Positions 51,408 to 60,639 of a stretch of 64,000 nucleotides of DNA are shown in pieces. The number at the start of each line of letters is the position of its first letter. The first letter of the stretch is position 1. This DNA comes from Rhizobium cauense. Lineage in GTDB: Bacteria; Pseudomonadota; Alphaproteobacteria; Rhizobiales; Rhizobiaceae. Below the pieces are notes generated by a model. That model saw only the letters and a program-made list of their open reading frames with translations, did not search any database and had not been told where the DNA came from. The DNA lies in assembly GCF_019511525.1 (NCBI RefSeq), contig NZ_JAEUAT010000008.1:248001-312000 (forward strand), written 5' to 3'. The position numbers were made by a program, and so were the translations under genes.

Positions 51408-52742
51408 TTAGGCGGCGAGGCGCTCGGTGAGTTCTTCGATGCCGACCTCTGCCTCGACACTGTCTCCCTTGGCGATCAGATAGAGCCCGAGCACAAAGGC
51501 GAGGGCGGCGATGAAGAGCAGGTAGTAGGCATGGGCCATCGGATTGATCGGCAGCAGCGATGCGACTGCAAGAGGCGTCAGACCACCGAAAATCGCATAG
51601 GACACGTTGTAGGAGAAGGACAGGCCGCTGAAACGAACGCGGGCCGGGAAGGCGCGGACCATCACGTAGGGTACTGCTCCAACCATGCCGACCGAGAGCC
51701 CCATGATCGCATAGAGCGCGAAGAGAACGGTCAGTGAAACGGCCGCGTAGGTGTAGAAGGCGAAGGTTGCTGCACCAAAGAAGATACTGGAGACAACAAA
51801 GAAGCGGCCCGAGCCAACCCGATCGACGATTGCGCCGGCAGCAGCGGTACCGAAGATCAGAAAGAGCGTGCCGAAGCTGGTGGCCGCAAGCGACTGCTGA
51901 GCGGTGTAGCCATAAAGCTTCTGCAGGAAGGTTGCTGTCATCAACGTCGTCACGACGATGCCGGCTGAGAGGATCCACGTCAGCAGCATGGAAATGATAA
52001 CGCCGCGCGGGTAGTCGCGCAGAACGGCTTTCAGCGGCAGTTCGGGAACGAGCGAGCGGGCTTGCTTCATCTCCGCGAAGATCGGCGTCTCCCGCAGCCA
52101 GCGGCGCAGATAGACGGCAACGAGGCCGAAGATGCCGCCGAGGAAGAAAGGGATGCGCCAAGCATAAGCGGCGACATCATCAGGCGTGAAGACGGAGTTG
52201 ATGATCGTCGCGATGAAGGACCCGAGCAGGATGCCGAGCGTCAGGCCGGAGCAGAGAAAACCACAGGCAAAACCGACGCGACGGAAGGGAACGTGCTCGG
52301 CCACGAAGGTCCAGGCGCCTGGCACTTCGCCGCCAATCGCTGCTCCTTGCAGGAGACGCATCAACACAAGCAGGATCGGAGCGGCAACGCCGATCGTGGC
52401 GTAGGTCGGCATCGCAGCCATGCCGAGCGTCGACAGCGCCATCAGCAGAATCGAGAAGGCGAAGATGCGCTTGCGGCCGAAAAGATCGCCGAAGTGGGCA
52501 AGCACGATGCCGCCGAGCGGGCGCACGAGGTAGCCGGCGGCGAAGATCCCGAACGTCTGGATCGTTACCAGCCATTCCGGCATATCGGGCGGAAAGAACA
52601 GCTTGCCGATGACTGCCGCGAAGAAGACGAAGATGATGAAGTCGTAGAACTCGAGCGCACCTCCGAGGGCGGAAAGGCCGAGTGTACGAAAGTCCTGGGA
52701 AGTGAGGAGGCGGGGTGCGGAGGCGGTCGTGGTAGAAGACAT
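51408..52742 (-). CDS. MFS transporter, metabolite:H+ symporter (MHS) family
   Basis: 444-residue major facilitator with 12 predicted membrane segments. The MHS hallmarks ALEFYDFIIFVFFA (TM1) and the loop 2-3 motif HFGDLFGRKRIF are present, as is RLLQGAAIGGEVPGAWTFVAEH. MHS proteins import organic acids such as citrate, alpha-ketoglutarate, shikimate or betaine with protons. The start ATG at 52742 lacks a strong ribosome site. Substrate unknown; the NIPSNAP gene downstream gives no clue. Confidence 0.88.
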   Translation of the reverse strand: MSSTTTASAPRLLTSQDFRTLGLSALGGALEFYDFIIFVFFAAVIGKLFFPPDMPEWLVTIQTFGIFAAGYLVRPLGGIVLAHFGDLFGRKRIFAFSILLMALSTLGMAAMPTYATIGVAAPILLVLMRLLQGAAIGGEVPGAWTFVAEHVPFRRVGFACGFLCSGLTLGILLGSFIATIINSVFTPDDVAAYAWRIPFFLGGIFGLVAVYLRRWLRETPIFAEMKQARSLVPELPLKAVLRDYPRGVIISMLLTWILSAGIVVTTLMTATFLQKLYGYTAQQSLAATSFGTLFLIFGTAAAGAIVDRVGSGRFFVVSSIFFGAATFAFYTYAAVSLTVLFALYAIMGLSVGMVGAVPYVMVRAFPARVRFSGLSFSYNVSYAIFGGLTPLAVASLLPINPMAHAYYLLFIAALAFVLGLYLIAKGDSVEAEVGIEELTERLAA

Positions 52743-52810
52743 GATGCTGACTTTGCTTAGCGAAAACGTTTCAGCCCGTCGTTGCGCATCGAGGTCACCA
52801 TTTCAAGCGA

Positions 52811-52840
52811 TTTCCGGCGCCTTAGCTTTGGCGCCGGAAA
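52811..52840. terminator. Terminator-like hairpin after the PotA-like gene
   Basis: TTTCCGGCGCC pairs perfectly with GGCGCCGGAAA (11 bp) around an 8-base loop. It lies 42 bp beyond the ATPase stop on the minus strand and upstream of the MFS gene. The U-run is poor, so efficiency is uncertain. Confidence 0.6.
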
Positions 52841-52882
52841 TGCGGAAACGAGTGTGGCAAAACCGCAAATGTTAGCGTGCGC

Positions 52883-53944
52883 TCAGTCGCGGATGACGAG
52901 GAGATCGGCCGCCATGAAGCGCAGCGTGACGGTCTCGCCGGCGGACGGAGGAGTGACCCCCGGGCTGTTGAACATGTCAAAGGAAATGACATTCCCGCCG
53001 ACGTTCATGCGCGTGCGGATGACCGAGCCCAGGAAGTGGGCTGACACGACCTGTCCCGTCAGCTTCGTGTCGCATGGCGCGCTCTCGGCCAGCGATCCGG
53101 CTTCCGGGCGCAGAGCCAGCGAGACGGTATCGCCCGCTTTGAAAGCCGTGACCGATTGCTTCAACGTCACGCCCTGGTCGCCAATCTGGATCCTGTTTGC
53201 GGCGGGGTCGACAACCTTTGCCTCGATCATGTTGAGCGTGCCGACGAAGGAGGCGACGAACCGGGTTGCCGGCGTGTTGTAAATCTCGAACGGCGTGCCG
53301 ATCTGGTCGGCACGGCCGGCGTTCATGACGACGATGCGGTCGGAGATTGACAGGGCTTCTTCCTGGTCGTGGGTCACGAAGACGGTGGTGATGCCGAGCT
53401 TCTGCTGGATGGCACGAATTTCCTCGCGCAGCGACACGCGAATCTTGGCATCGAGGGCTGAAAGCGGCTCATCAAGCAATAGAACCTGCGGGCGGACTGC
53501 AAGGGCACGGGCAAGTGCCACGCGCTGCTGCTGGCCACCGGAGAGCTGGTAGGGATAACGGTCGGCGAGGTGATCGAGCTTGATCAGCCCGAGCATTTCC
53601 TTGACACGAGCATCAATCTCGGCTGCCGGCGTGCCTGCAACCTTCAGGCCGAAAGCAACGTTGTCATGAACCGTCATGTTCGGAAACAGCGCATAGGCCT
53701 GGAAAACCATGCCGATGTTTCGCTTGTTGGGCTTCAGATTGTTCTGTTCCTTGCCGCCGATGGCAATACGACCGGCCGAGGGCGCTTCGAAGCCTGCGAT
53801 CATCCGCAGGACGGTCGTCTTGCCGCAGCCCGACGGGCCAAGGAAAGAGATGAATTCACCCTTCTCGATCTGCATGTTGAAGTCATGCACGACCTGCGTG
53901 TTGCCGAAGGATTTCTTGAGGTTTGCGAGTTCGAGAAAAGCCAT
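52883..53944 (-). CDS. ABC transporter ATPase, PotA-like (second system)
   Basis: 353-residue ATPase. Walker A GPSGCGKTTV lies near residue 38, Q-loop MVFQAYALFPNM, signature LSGGQQQRVALARA, Walker B LLLDEPLSALD and switch His in VTHDQEEAL. A C-terminal TOBE-like part (about 265-353) includes SLALRPEAGSL. It is the last gene of the binding protein-permease-permease-ATPase unit, 14 bp after the second permease. Type is spermidine/putrescine/iron-like; context (amine ligase cluster beyond the RpiR gene) suggests an amine or amino-acid-derived substrate. Confidence 0.9.
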   Translation of the reverse strand: MAFLELANLKKSFGNTQVVHDFNMQIEKGEFISFLGPSGCGKTTVLRMIAGFEAPSAGRIAIGGKEQNNLKPNKRNIGMVFQAYALFPNMTVHDNVAFGLKVAGTPAAEIDARVKEMLGLIKLDHLADRYPYQLSGGQQQRVALARALAVRPQVLLLDEPLSALDAKIRVSLREEIRAIQQKLGITTVFVTHDQEEALSISDRIVVMNAGRADQIGTPFEIYNTPATRFVASFVGTLNMIEAKVVDPAANRIQIGDQGVTLKQSVTAFKAGDTVSLALRPEAGSLAESAPCDTKLTGQVVSAHFLGSVIRTRMNVGGNVISFDMFNSPGVTPPSAGETVTLRFMAADLLVIRD

Positions 53945-53958
53945 GAAAACCAGATACC

Positions 53959-54747
53959 TTACGACTTAGCCGGTGCGGCTTTGTGGAAGCGGGAGACGAG
54001 TTGTAGAAGGCCCATGCTGAGCCAGGTGATCGAGAACGCGATAACGGCGAGCGCCGACGGCTCGTAAGCGCGGTTGGCGCCGACCAGCTGCAGGTAAGGG
54101 CCGAAGGCCGGACGGTTGAGCAGCGCGGCCATGGTGAATTCACCCATGACAATCGCCAGCGTGATGAAGGCGCCCGAGAGGACGCCGCTCATGACGTTCG
54201 GGAAAATGCACTTGAACATGATTGTCGTCCAGCTGGCGCCCAGGCTTTCGGCTGCTTCCGTCAGCGTACGGACGTCGATGGCGCGCATCGCGGTATCGAC
54301 AGCACGGTACATGTAGGGCAGTGACAGCGTCATGTAGGAGAGGACGAGTAGGATATTGGTACCCGTCGTCGAGCCCGTCAGAGGCAGGATCGAAGACGAG
54401 TTGTACATTCTCAGATAGCCGAAGACGATCACGATAGCAGGGATGACGAGGGGCAGAAGTGTGATGAACTCGACGACCGGGCGGATCTGCGGCAGGCGCA
54501 GGCGTACCCAGTAGGCGGTTGGCACCACGAGCAACATCCCGAAAACAATCGTCAGCAGCGCCATCAGCATCGAATAGCCGAAGGTTTCGCGGAATTGCGC
54601 CTCGGAAAAAACCGACGCGTAGGCGTCGAAACTGTAGGCGCCGCGGCGCATACGCAGTGAAAACTCGATTGTGGCAATGAGCGGCAGGACGAAGTAGGTC
54701 GCCCCAATGGCGACTGCGATCCATGCTCCAAGGCGTGAAGTCTTCAT
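53959..54747 (-). CDS. ABC transporter permease, PotC-like (second system)
   Basis: 262-residue inner-membrane permease with about six segments and the EAA loop RTLTEAAESLGASWTTIMFKCIFPNVMSG. I chose ATG at 54747, which overlaps the upstream stop as ATGA; GTG at 54756 is possible. It pairs with the PotB-like subunit above. The end reads SRFHKAAPAKS, a normal short tail. Confidence 0.88.
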   Translation of the reverse strand: MKTSRLGAWIAVAIGATYFVLPLIATIEFSLRMRRGAYSFDAYASVFSEAQFRETFGYSMLMALLTIVFGMLLVVPTAYWVRLRLPQIRPVVEFITLLPLVIPAIVIVFGYLRMYNSSSILPLTGSTTGTNILLVLSYMTLSLPYMYRAVDTAMRAIDVRTLTEAAESLGASWTTIMFKCIFPNVMSGVLSGAFITLAIVMGEFTMAALLNRPAFGPYLQLVGANRAYEPSALAVIAFSITWLSMGLLQLVSRFHKAAPAKS

Positions 54748-55637
54748 TTTTGCCACCGTTCAGCGCGCATACGCAGCAGGATATAGAGGAGGTTGGACAG
54801 GCCGGTGATGACGATCATGCCGAGCGCGAGCGCGTAACCAAGGTTGGGATTGTGGAGCACGTCGCCACGGATTTGCGCGTAAAGCAGGATCGGGACGATG
54901 TTGAGAGAACTGCCGGTCAGCGCGTAGGCGGTAGCGATTGCTCCGAAAGCGTTCGCGAAAAGAAGCAGTGTCGTGCCCATCAGGCTCGGCCAGAGGATCG
55001 GGAAGGCGACCATGCGCCAATACTGGCCATTGGTGGCACCCAGGATCTGCGCGGCTTCCTTCCATTCCTTCTTCATGCCGTCGAGCGCCGGCGTCAGGAT
55101 CAGCACCATCAGCGGAATCTGGAAGTACATGTAGGTGAGGGTGAGCCCCAAGAAGCTCAGCAGATTGAAACCCGTAGAATAAAGATTGAAGCCGAACCAG
55201 TCGCGCATCAAAACGGTCACGAGACCGGTGCGTCCGAGGGTGGCCAGGAAGGCGAAGGCGAGGGGTACGCCCGCGAAATTGGATGCGACGCCCGAGAACG
55301 TCAGAAGGCCCGACCGAACCCAGTTCGGGAGGCCGCCGAGCACGACTGCCCAGGCCAGAAAGAAACCGATCAGCGCGCCACCGAGGGCCGAGGCCACTGA
55401 TACCTTGATACTGATCCAGTAGGCGCTGAGGATCGACGGCGTGAACAGGTCGGCAATGTTCTTGAGTGTCAGGTCGCCTTCTGGCGTCAGGAATGCGCCA
55501 GCGACCAGATAAAGCGTCGGTATGATGAGGAACATCGCAGCAAAGATCATGAACGGCGCGATGCCGAGCCAGTCTACGATCCTGTCGCGGTTTATCATGG
55601 GCGTGGCCGGGGCCGCAGATGTTGAAACAGTGGTCAT
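54744..55637 (-). CDS. ABC transporter permease, PotB-like (second system)
   Basis: 297-residue inner-membrane permease. The first segment is APFMIFAAMFLIIPTLYLVAGAF, and the EAA loop appears as EWKEAAQILGATNGQYWRMVAFPIL. It lies 73 bp after the binding-protein gene, a gap occupied by an 11-bp hairpin with a U-run, so part of the transcripts may stop before it. It forms the pore with the PotC-like subunit. Confidence 0.88.
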   Translation of the reverse strand: MTTVSTSAAPATPMINRDRIVDWLGIAPFMIFAAMFLIIPTLYLVAGAFLTPEGDLTLKNIADLFTPSILSAYWISIKVSVASALGGALIGFFLAWAVVLGGLPNWVRSGLLTFSGVASNFAGVPLAFAFLATLGRTGLVTVLMRDWFGFNLYSTGFNLLSFLGLTLTYMYFQIPLMVLILTPALDGMKKEWKEAAQILGATNGQYWRMVAFPILWPSLMGTTLLLFANAFGAIATAYALTGSSLNIVPILLYAQIRGDVLHNPNLGYALALGMIVITGLSNLLYILLRMRAERWQK

Positions 55638-55671
55638 AGACGACAGCCTTATCGGGGCAATAGAGAATAAA

Positions 55672-55697
55672 ACCTCTCCGCCACGGGGCGGAGAGGT
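55672..55697 (-). terminator. Intra-operon attenuator after the binding-protein gene
   Basis: ACCTCTCCGCC and GGCGGAGAGGT form a perfect 11-bp stem with a 4-base loop, 13 bp after the binding-protein stop. On the minus strand it is followed by TTTTATT, so it looks like a true, probably leaky, terminator. Confidence 0.75.
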
Positions 55698-55710
55698 CTT
55701 GCGTCAGTGA

Positions 55711-56814
55711 TTACTTGACGTTGGCGCCGACGACGCTGTCCCACTTGGTGGTGATAGCGGCCTTGCCTGCAGCCTGTTCGTCGAGGGTCGGGAACACAGC
55801 CTTTTCATAGGCGGCGGCCGGCGGCAGCTTGTCCAGAAGCTCCTGCGGGATCTTCTTGTTCGCCGCCAGATCGTTGAAGCGGATCGGGTGGCAATAGCCC
55901 TTCAGCCAGCCGAGCTGACCTTCATCCGAGTACAGGTATTCCATCCAGAGCTTCGCAGCGTTCGGATGCGGAGCAAAAGCGGAGATCGCCTGGACGTAGA
56001 CGCCAGCGTTGACGCCCGATGCCGGGACGACGACTTCAACCGGCGGGTTGCCCTTCAGCGTGTCGCGCCAGGACAGGCCGTTGTAGTCCCAAGCGATGAC
56101 GATCGGGGTGGAGCCCTGTGCCAGCGAAGCGGACTTGCCGATGACAGGAACGAGGTTGCCCGCCTTGTTGAGTTCAGCGAAGTAAGCGAGACCGGCTTCA
56201 CCTGCCTTGGTCGCGTCCTTTTCGCCGGCTGCGATGCCAGCAGCGTAAACTGCCTGAACGGCCTGGTTGGAGGCGCGTGGGTCACCGGCGAGAGCGATGC
56301 TGTTGGCGTAGTCGGACTTCTTCAGGTCAGCCCAGTCCTTCGGGACGTCCTTTACGATGTCGGTGTTCACGACGAAGGACAGAACGCCGTAGTAGTCGCC
56401 GTACCAGTAACCGTCGGCATCCTTGGCAGTGTCGGGGATCGAATCCCAGGTGGACACCTTGTAAGGTTGGATCAGGCCTTCAGCCTTGGCCGAGGGACCA
56501 AAGGAGAGACCGACGTCGATGACGTCAGGAGCCTGCGGGCCGGTGTTGCCCTTGTTGGCCTTGATGGCTTCGATTTCGTCGCCCGAGCCCGCATCCGGGT
56601 TCAGTTCGTTGACCTCGATGCCGTACTTTGCCTTGAAGCCGGCAATGACGTCGCCGTAGCCGCACCAGTCATGCGGGAGCGCGATGGTGGTCAGCGTGCC
56701 TTCCTTCTTGGCGGCAGCGATGAGTTCAGCGCTAGGTTCAGCGGCTGCGATTGCGGTCGAGGCAACAACAATTGCAGTAGAAAGCGAAAGCATTTTCGAA
56801 ATATTAGAGATCAC
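55711..56814 (-). CDS. ABC extracellular solute-binding protein, PotD/Fbp-like (second system)
   Basis: 367-residue binding protein. Signal peptide ends at about residue 25 (STAIAAA|EPSAEL), then AAKKEGTLTTIALPHDWCGYGDVIAGFKAKYGIEV and NPDAGSGDEIEAIKANKGN, the family 1/8 pattern of PotD-like and iron-binding-like proteins. The start is GTG at 56814, seven bases after AAGGAG; no ATG fits the signal peptide. It leads the four-gene uptake operon. Substrate unknown; the mature protein has two cysteines (DWCGYG, GYCHPIRF) that could form a disulfide. Confidence 0.88.
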   Translation of the reverse strand: MISNISKMLSLSTAIVVASTAIAAAEPSAELIAAAKKEGTLTTIALPHDWCGYGDVIAGFKAKYGIEVNELNPDAGSGDEIEAIKANKGNTGPQAPDVIDVGLSFGPSAKAEGLIQPYKVSTWDSIPDTAKDADGYWYGDYYGVLSFVVNTDIVKDVPKDWADLKKSDYANSIALAGDPRASNQAVQAVYAAGIAAGEKDATKAGEAGLAYFAELNKAGNLVPVIGKSASLAQGSTPIVIAWDYNGLSWRDTLKGNPPVEVVVPASGVNAGVYVQAISAFAPHPNAAKLWMEYLYSDEGQLGWLKGYCHPIRFNDLAANKKIPQELLDKLPPAAAYEKAVFPTLDEQAAGKAAITTKWDSVVGANVK

Positions 56815-56995
56815 TGTTGTTCTCCTTCGGGTTTTCAGTGTCCGACGATGCTGTTACTTACGTTACGTGAAGCTTTCGTGACAGTTTGATGACCTTATTT
56901 TTTCTTTGTATAGCAGGCATTTGGCGGTGATGTTTCATTTACGACACGTTGTTCACTCAAGCGCCGCCTGTCATCTCTCTGTCGTATTTTCCCTC

Positions 56996-57868
56996 CTAAC
57001 TGAGTTTGCGGAAGAGCCTGGTTTGTTCGAACAGTCCCTCCAGCGTTTTCATACGCTCTTTCGTTTCGTCCCATGTCGAACTCTGAACAGCTTCGATCAG
57101 CGCTTCGACGATGAAGAGAGTGATGACGGATGAGTCCCAGGCCGATGGGGCCTCGATCTGCACACGAAACGTGTGGCGCGCCAGCTTGGCGGCAGGCGAT
57201 CCCCACTGGTCGGTAAAGACGACAATTTCGGCTCCGCGCTTGCGGGCTGCGGTCGCGAGGCTGACCATCTCCTGCTCGTAGCGGCGGATATCGAAGATGA
57301 CCAAAAGGTCGCCGGGATTCATATTGAGGACGTACTGCGGCCAGCTGCTCGAATTCGATGAGAGCAGAGCGGTGTTGGGGCGGATGACCTGCATATGCGT
57401 AAAGAAGTATTCGGCGAGCGCGCCGGTAATACGTCCGCCGACAAAATAGAGGCCGCGCTTGCGGTCGGAGAGGAGTGACGCCACGTTGTCGAACGTCGCC
57501 GTATCGAGTGCGCTTAGCGTCTGGCGCAGGTTGCCCATGATCGCGTCGGCGAAGCGGTTCAGAATATGCGTGCCCGGCGCATTGGAGGCCCAGCGGTCAT
57601 GCTTGGCGATTGGGTTCGAGATCGTCGCTTCGACCTCTTGATGGAGGTGCGCCTGAAAGTCGGGATAGCCCTTGAAACCCAACTTCTGGACCATGCGAAC
57701 GACCGTAGGTGTCGATACGCCGGCGTTCTCGGCAATCGTCGTGATGCTGCCCAGTCCCGAGACAGGGTAGTTGTCCAACAGGCTCTCAGCCAATTGCTTT
57801 TCGGCCCGCGTTAGCGTGCCAAAATGCGAATGGATTACGTCCGAAACGGTCTTCGACGCAGCGGTCAC
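56996..57868 (-). CDS. RpiR/MurR-family regulator (HTH-SIS)
   Basis: 290-residue regulator. The N-terminal HTH of the RpiR type (about 5-80) reads LTRAEKQLAESLLDNYPVSG and NAGVSTPTVVRMVQKLGFKGYPDFQ, followed by a SIS domain (about 120-265; RGLYFVGGRITGALAEYFF, NPGDLLVIFDIRRYEQEMVSLATAARKRGAEIVVFTD) that binds a sugar phosphate or related ligand. I place the start at GTG 57868, preceded by GGGGAG nine bases away; GTG 57910 adds 14 residues but has no ribosome site. It lies 181 bp upstream of the ABC operon and diverges from the amidohydrolase gene, so it may control both. Confidence 0.85.
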   Translation of the reverse strand: MTAASKTVSDVIHSHFGTLTRAEKQLAESLLDNYPVSGLGSITTIAENAGVSTPTVVRMVQKLGFKGYPDFQAHLHQEVEATISNPIAKHDRWASNAPGTHILNRFADAIMGNLRQTLSALDTATFDNVASLLSDRKRGLYFVGGRITGALAEYFFTHMQVIRPNTALLSSNSSSWPQYVLNMNPGDLLVIFDIRRYEQEMVSLATAARKRGAEIVVFTDQWGSPAAKLARHTFRVQIEAPSAWDSSVITLFIVEALIEAVQSSTWDETKERMKTLEGLFEQTRLFRKLS

Positions 57869-57953
57869 GCGATCATGCTCCCCGGGATTGGTCTTGTGCC
57901 ACTTTCCCACTGAAAGTTAACAACGCTGTCACAATCCATGTCAACTGTTGTCA

Positions 57954-57969
57954 TGAAAAGAAATTTTCA
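57954..57969. promoter_or_regulatory. Candidate RpiR operator
   Basis: TGAAAAGAAATTTTCA is an inverted repeat with 6-base arms (TGAAAA, TTTTCA), the form reported for several RpiR-family sites. A related pair, ACTTTC-CCACT-GAAAGT, lies at 57901-57917 near the regulator start. Confidence 0.5.
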
Positions 57970-58044
57970 GAGTGCGCTTGACAGTCGTCGGAACGTGAAG
58001 AATTCTTTTCTTATACATTTTTTATTAATGATCGGGATGCGCCT

Positions 58045-58818
58045 GTGGTGCCTGCTCAGTTCAGGGTCTTAAGCGAAGCGGAAGGCGAATGCGTTTCAGT
58101 CGAGCGACCGAACGCGAAGAGCCCATTGCTGGTGATCTGCGAGCATGCATCCCGGTTGCTGCCTGAGCGGTACGGCACGCTCGGTCTCTCCGATGAAGCG
58201 CTGGAAAGCCATATTGCCTGGGATCCGGGCGCGTTGGCCGTGGCCCGCGGGATTTCCGAGGCTCTCGATGCCACTCTCATCTACCAGCGATTTTCGCGAT
58301 TGATCTACGATTGCAACAGGCCGCCGGAGTCAGCCGGTGCGATGCCCGAGAAGAGCGAAGTCTACGAGATCCCGGGCAATGCCCACCTCAGCGCGGAAGA
58401 ACGCTTCGCACGGACAGAAGCGTTGTATATTCCTTTCCACGACGCCATTCGCGGACTGATTCGCGATCGCATGGCGAGGGGGCAGGAGACGGTGATTGCA
58501 ACGGTCCACAGCTTCACTCCTGTTTACCACGGCAAGACGCGCGCCGTGGAAATTGGTATATTGCACGACGAAGACAGCCGCTTTGCCGACAGTGTTCTGA
58601 AGGCCGCGTCGGCCGGCTCGCCTCTCTATAAAATCGAACGCAATGAGCCTTACGGCCCTGCGGATGGCGTGACGCACACGCTTATTCTGCACGGGCTTTC
58701 GAATGGGCTCCGCAATGTAATGATCGAGGTCCGCAACGACCTCATCTCAGATCAAGACGGTCAAGGGGTCATGGCCGGCTATCTGACAAGGCTTCTCCGG
58801 CAAAGTCTGGACGCCTGA
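58045..58818 (+). CDS. N-formylglutamate amidohydrolase-family protein
   Basis: 257-residue FGase-family hydrolase (HutG-like). Recognisable parts are PLLVICEHASRLLPERYGTLG (zinc-site region, H in CEHAS), RLIYDCNRPPES, VIATVHSFTPVY and VMIEVRNDLI with its conserved Arg and Glu. It splits N-acyl-glutamate-type amides. Start GTG at 58045 (or 58048) with weak ribosome site. No hut genes adjoin, so the substrate need not be formylglutamate; beside a gamma-glutamyl ligase cluster it could act on another glutamyl amide. It diverges from the RpiR gene and lies 126 bp before the APC permease. Confidence 0.87.
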   Translation: MVPAQFRVLSEAEGECVSVERPNAKSPLLVICEHASRLLPERYGTLGLSDEALESHIAWDPGALAVARGISEALDATLIYQRFSRLIYDCNRPPESAGAMPEKSEVYEIPGNAHLSAEERFARTEALYIPFHDAIRGLIRDRMARGQETVIATVHSFTPVYHGKTRAVEIGILHDEDSRFADSVLKAASAGSPLYKIERNEPYGPADGVTHTLILHGLSNGLRNVMIEVRNDLISDQDGQGVMAGYLTRLLRQSLDA

Positions 58819-58944
58819 CAACAAAGATAAAGACCCCAGGGAGCAGTCTAACTGCGATCCGCCCGTAGGCGAAAACGTCACGGGCACTTTGGCACTGGAT
58901 GATCATCCGCAATCCCGCAGGTGATCGCTTAACAGGGGGAAGTC

Positions 58945-60492
58945 ATGTCCGACTACACGGATCACGACAAGAAGCAGGATATGCATATCCTGCACTCCAT
59001 GGGCTACGCCCAGGAGCTGGAACGGCGGATGAGTTCGTTCTCGAATTTTGCCGTTTCGTTTTCCATTATTTGCATTCTCTCGGGCGGTATCAACTCGTTG
59101 GCGCAGGCAACTGCCGGTGCTGGCGGCGCGGCCATTGGCATCGGTTGGCCCGTCGGGTGCTTCGTTTCGCTGGTGTTCGCTGTCGCCATGGCGCAGATCA
59201 GCTCGGCCTATCCGACCGCCGGTGGGCTCTATCACTGGGGCTCGATTCTCGGCAACCGTTTCACGGGCTGGCTGACGGCATGGTTCAACCTGCTCGGTCT
59301 CGTCACGGTTCTCGGCGCGATCAACGTCGGCACCTACTACTTCTTCATGGGTGCCTTCGGGACCAGCTACTTCGGTCTGGTGGACACGACGATGGTCCGG
59401 ATCATCTTCCTGGTCATCATCACCGGTGCTCAGGCACTCGTGAATCACATGGGGATCGGGTTGACGGCCAAGCTGACGGATTTCTCCGGTTACCTCATTT
59501 TCGCGACGTCAATCGTGCTTGCTGCAGTTTGCCTGCTGGCCGCTCCATCCTATGACATTGCCCGGCTCTTCACCTTCGCTAACTATTCCGGTGAAGCGGG
59601 CGGCAATGTCTGGCCGTCGACCTCGGGTGCGTGGGTGTTTCTCCTCGGTCTGCTGCTGCCGATCTACACGATCACCGGCTACGACGCGTCCGCGCATACC
59701 TCGGAAGAAACGGTCAAGGCCGCTCATTCCGTTCCGCGCGGCATGGTCTCGTCCGTCCTTTGGTCGGCGCTCTTCGGCTACATCATGCTTTGCTCGTTCG
59801 TGCTGATGCTGCCGAACATGGATGATGCGGCCAAGCAGGGCTGGAACGTGTTCTTCTGGGCGATGGACAGCCAGGTGAACCCTGTCGTCAAGGATCTGCT
59901 CTACCTCGCCATCTTCGTCAGCCAGTGGCTGTGCGGTCTGGCGACGGTAACGTCGGTCTCGCGCATGATCTTCGCCTTCTCGCGTGATGGCGGTCTGCCG
60001 GCATCGAAGGCACTCTCGAAGGTCAGCCCGAAGTATCGCACGCCTGTTGCGGCGATCTGGACCGGCTCGATCCTTTCGGTTCTGTTCGTCTGGGGTTCGT
60101 CGCTCGTCTCGATTGGCGAGACGCCGGTTTACACCATCGTCGTGTCGTGCACGGTCATCTTCCTGTTCTTCTCCTTCGCGATCCCGATCACGCTCGGTCT
60201 CTTCGCCTGGGGTACGTCGAAGTGGGACAAGATGGGTCCGTGGAACCTCGGCGAAGGCATGTTCAAGCTGTTCGCGATCCTTTCGATCCTCGCGATGGTG
60301 CTGATCTTCGTCCTCGGCATTCAGCCGCCGAATGATTGGGCCCTCTACATCACCGTCGGCTTCCTCGTGCTGACCGCGATCGTATGGTTCGGCTTCGAAA
60401 GCCGCCGCTTCAAGGGACCGCCGATCGGCGAAGAGGTTGCACTCCGTCAGGCCGAGATTGCGGCTGCCGAAAAGGCCGTCGGCGAAGCCTGA
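58945..60492 (+). CDS. APC-superfamily amino acid/amine permease
   Basis: 515-residue inner-membrane transporter with about 12 membrane segments. The first segment reads NFAVSFSIICILSGGINSLAQA, typical of the amino acid/GABA/choline permease (ACT) group, and TM6 region has YTITGYDASAHTSEETVKAA, the family marker. The ribosome site AGGGGGA precedes the ATG. It probably imports an amine or amino acid used by the ligase-dehydrogenase genes below. A UUCG-loop hairpin follows 24 bp after the stop. Confidence 0.9.
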   Translation: MSDYTDHDKKQDMHILHSMGYAQELERRMSSFSNFAVSFSIICILSGGINSLAQATAGAGGAAIGIGWPVGCFVSLVFAVAMAQISSAYPTAGGLYHWGSILGNRFTGWLTAWFNLLGLVTVLGAINVGTYYFFMGAFGTSYFGLVDTTMVRIIFLVIITGAQALVNHMGIGLTAKLTDFSGYLIFATSIVLAAVCLLAAPSYDIARLFTFANYSGEAGGNVWPSTSGAWVFLLGLLLPIYTITGYDASAHTSEETVKAAHSVPRGMVSSVLWSALFGYIMLCSFVLMLPNMDDAAKQGWNVFFWAMDSQVNPVVKDLLYLAIFVSQWLCGLATVTSVSRMIFAFSRDGGLPASKALSKVSPKYRTPVAAIWTGSILSVLFVWGSSLVSIGETPVYTIVVSCTVIFLFFSFAIPITLGLFAWGTSKWDKMGPWNLGEGMFKLFAILSILAMVLIFVLGIQPPNDWALYITVGFLVLTAIVWFGFESRRFKGPPIGEEVALRQAEIAAAEKAVGEA

Positions 60493-60516
60493 GGTTTCGA
60501 CTTCCCTCTCAAGGTG

Positions 60517-60538
60517 CGGGGTCGCTTCGGCGACCCCG
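60517..60538. terminator. UUCG-tetraloop hairpin between permease and ligase genes
   Basis: CGGGGTCGC and GCGACCCCG pair perfectly around TTCG, an exceptionally stable loop. No U-run follows, so it may be an RNA-processing or stability element more than a terminator. Confidence 0.6.
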
Positions 60539-60639
60539 TAACCCGGCTCAACGAAAATGCATCAGGTCAGGCGCGTCCGTCTCACGGCATGCCCTTTCGT
60601 TGCCCCGATTCTTCAGTTCAAGGTTCAGGCGGATTCAAT

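Noticed and set aside
58895..58915. Second sigma-54 promoter upstream of the APC permease
   Set aside because: Only GG-N10-GC is met (TGGATGATCATCCGCA); the flanking consensus bases are wrong.
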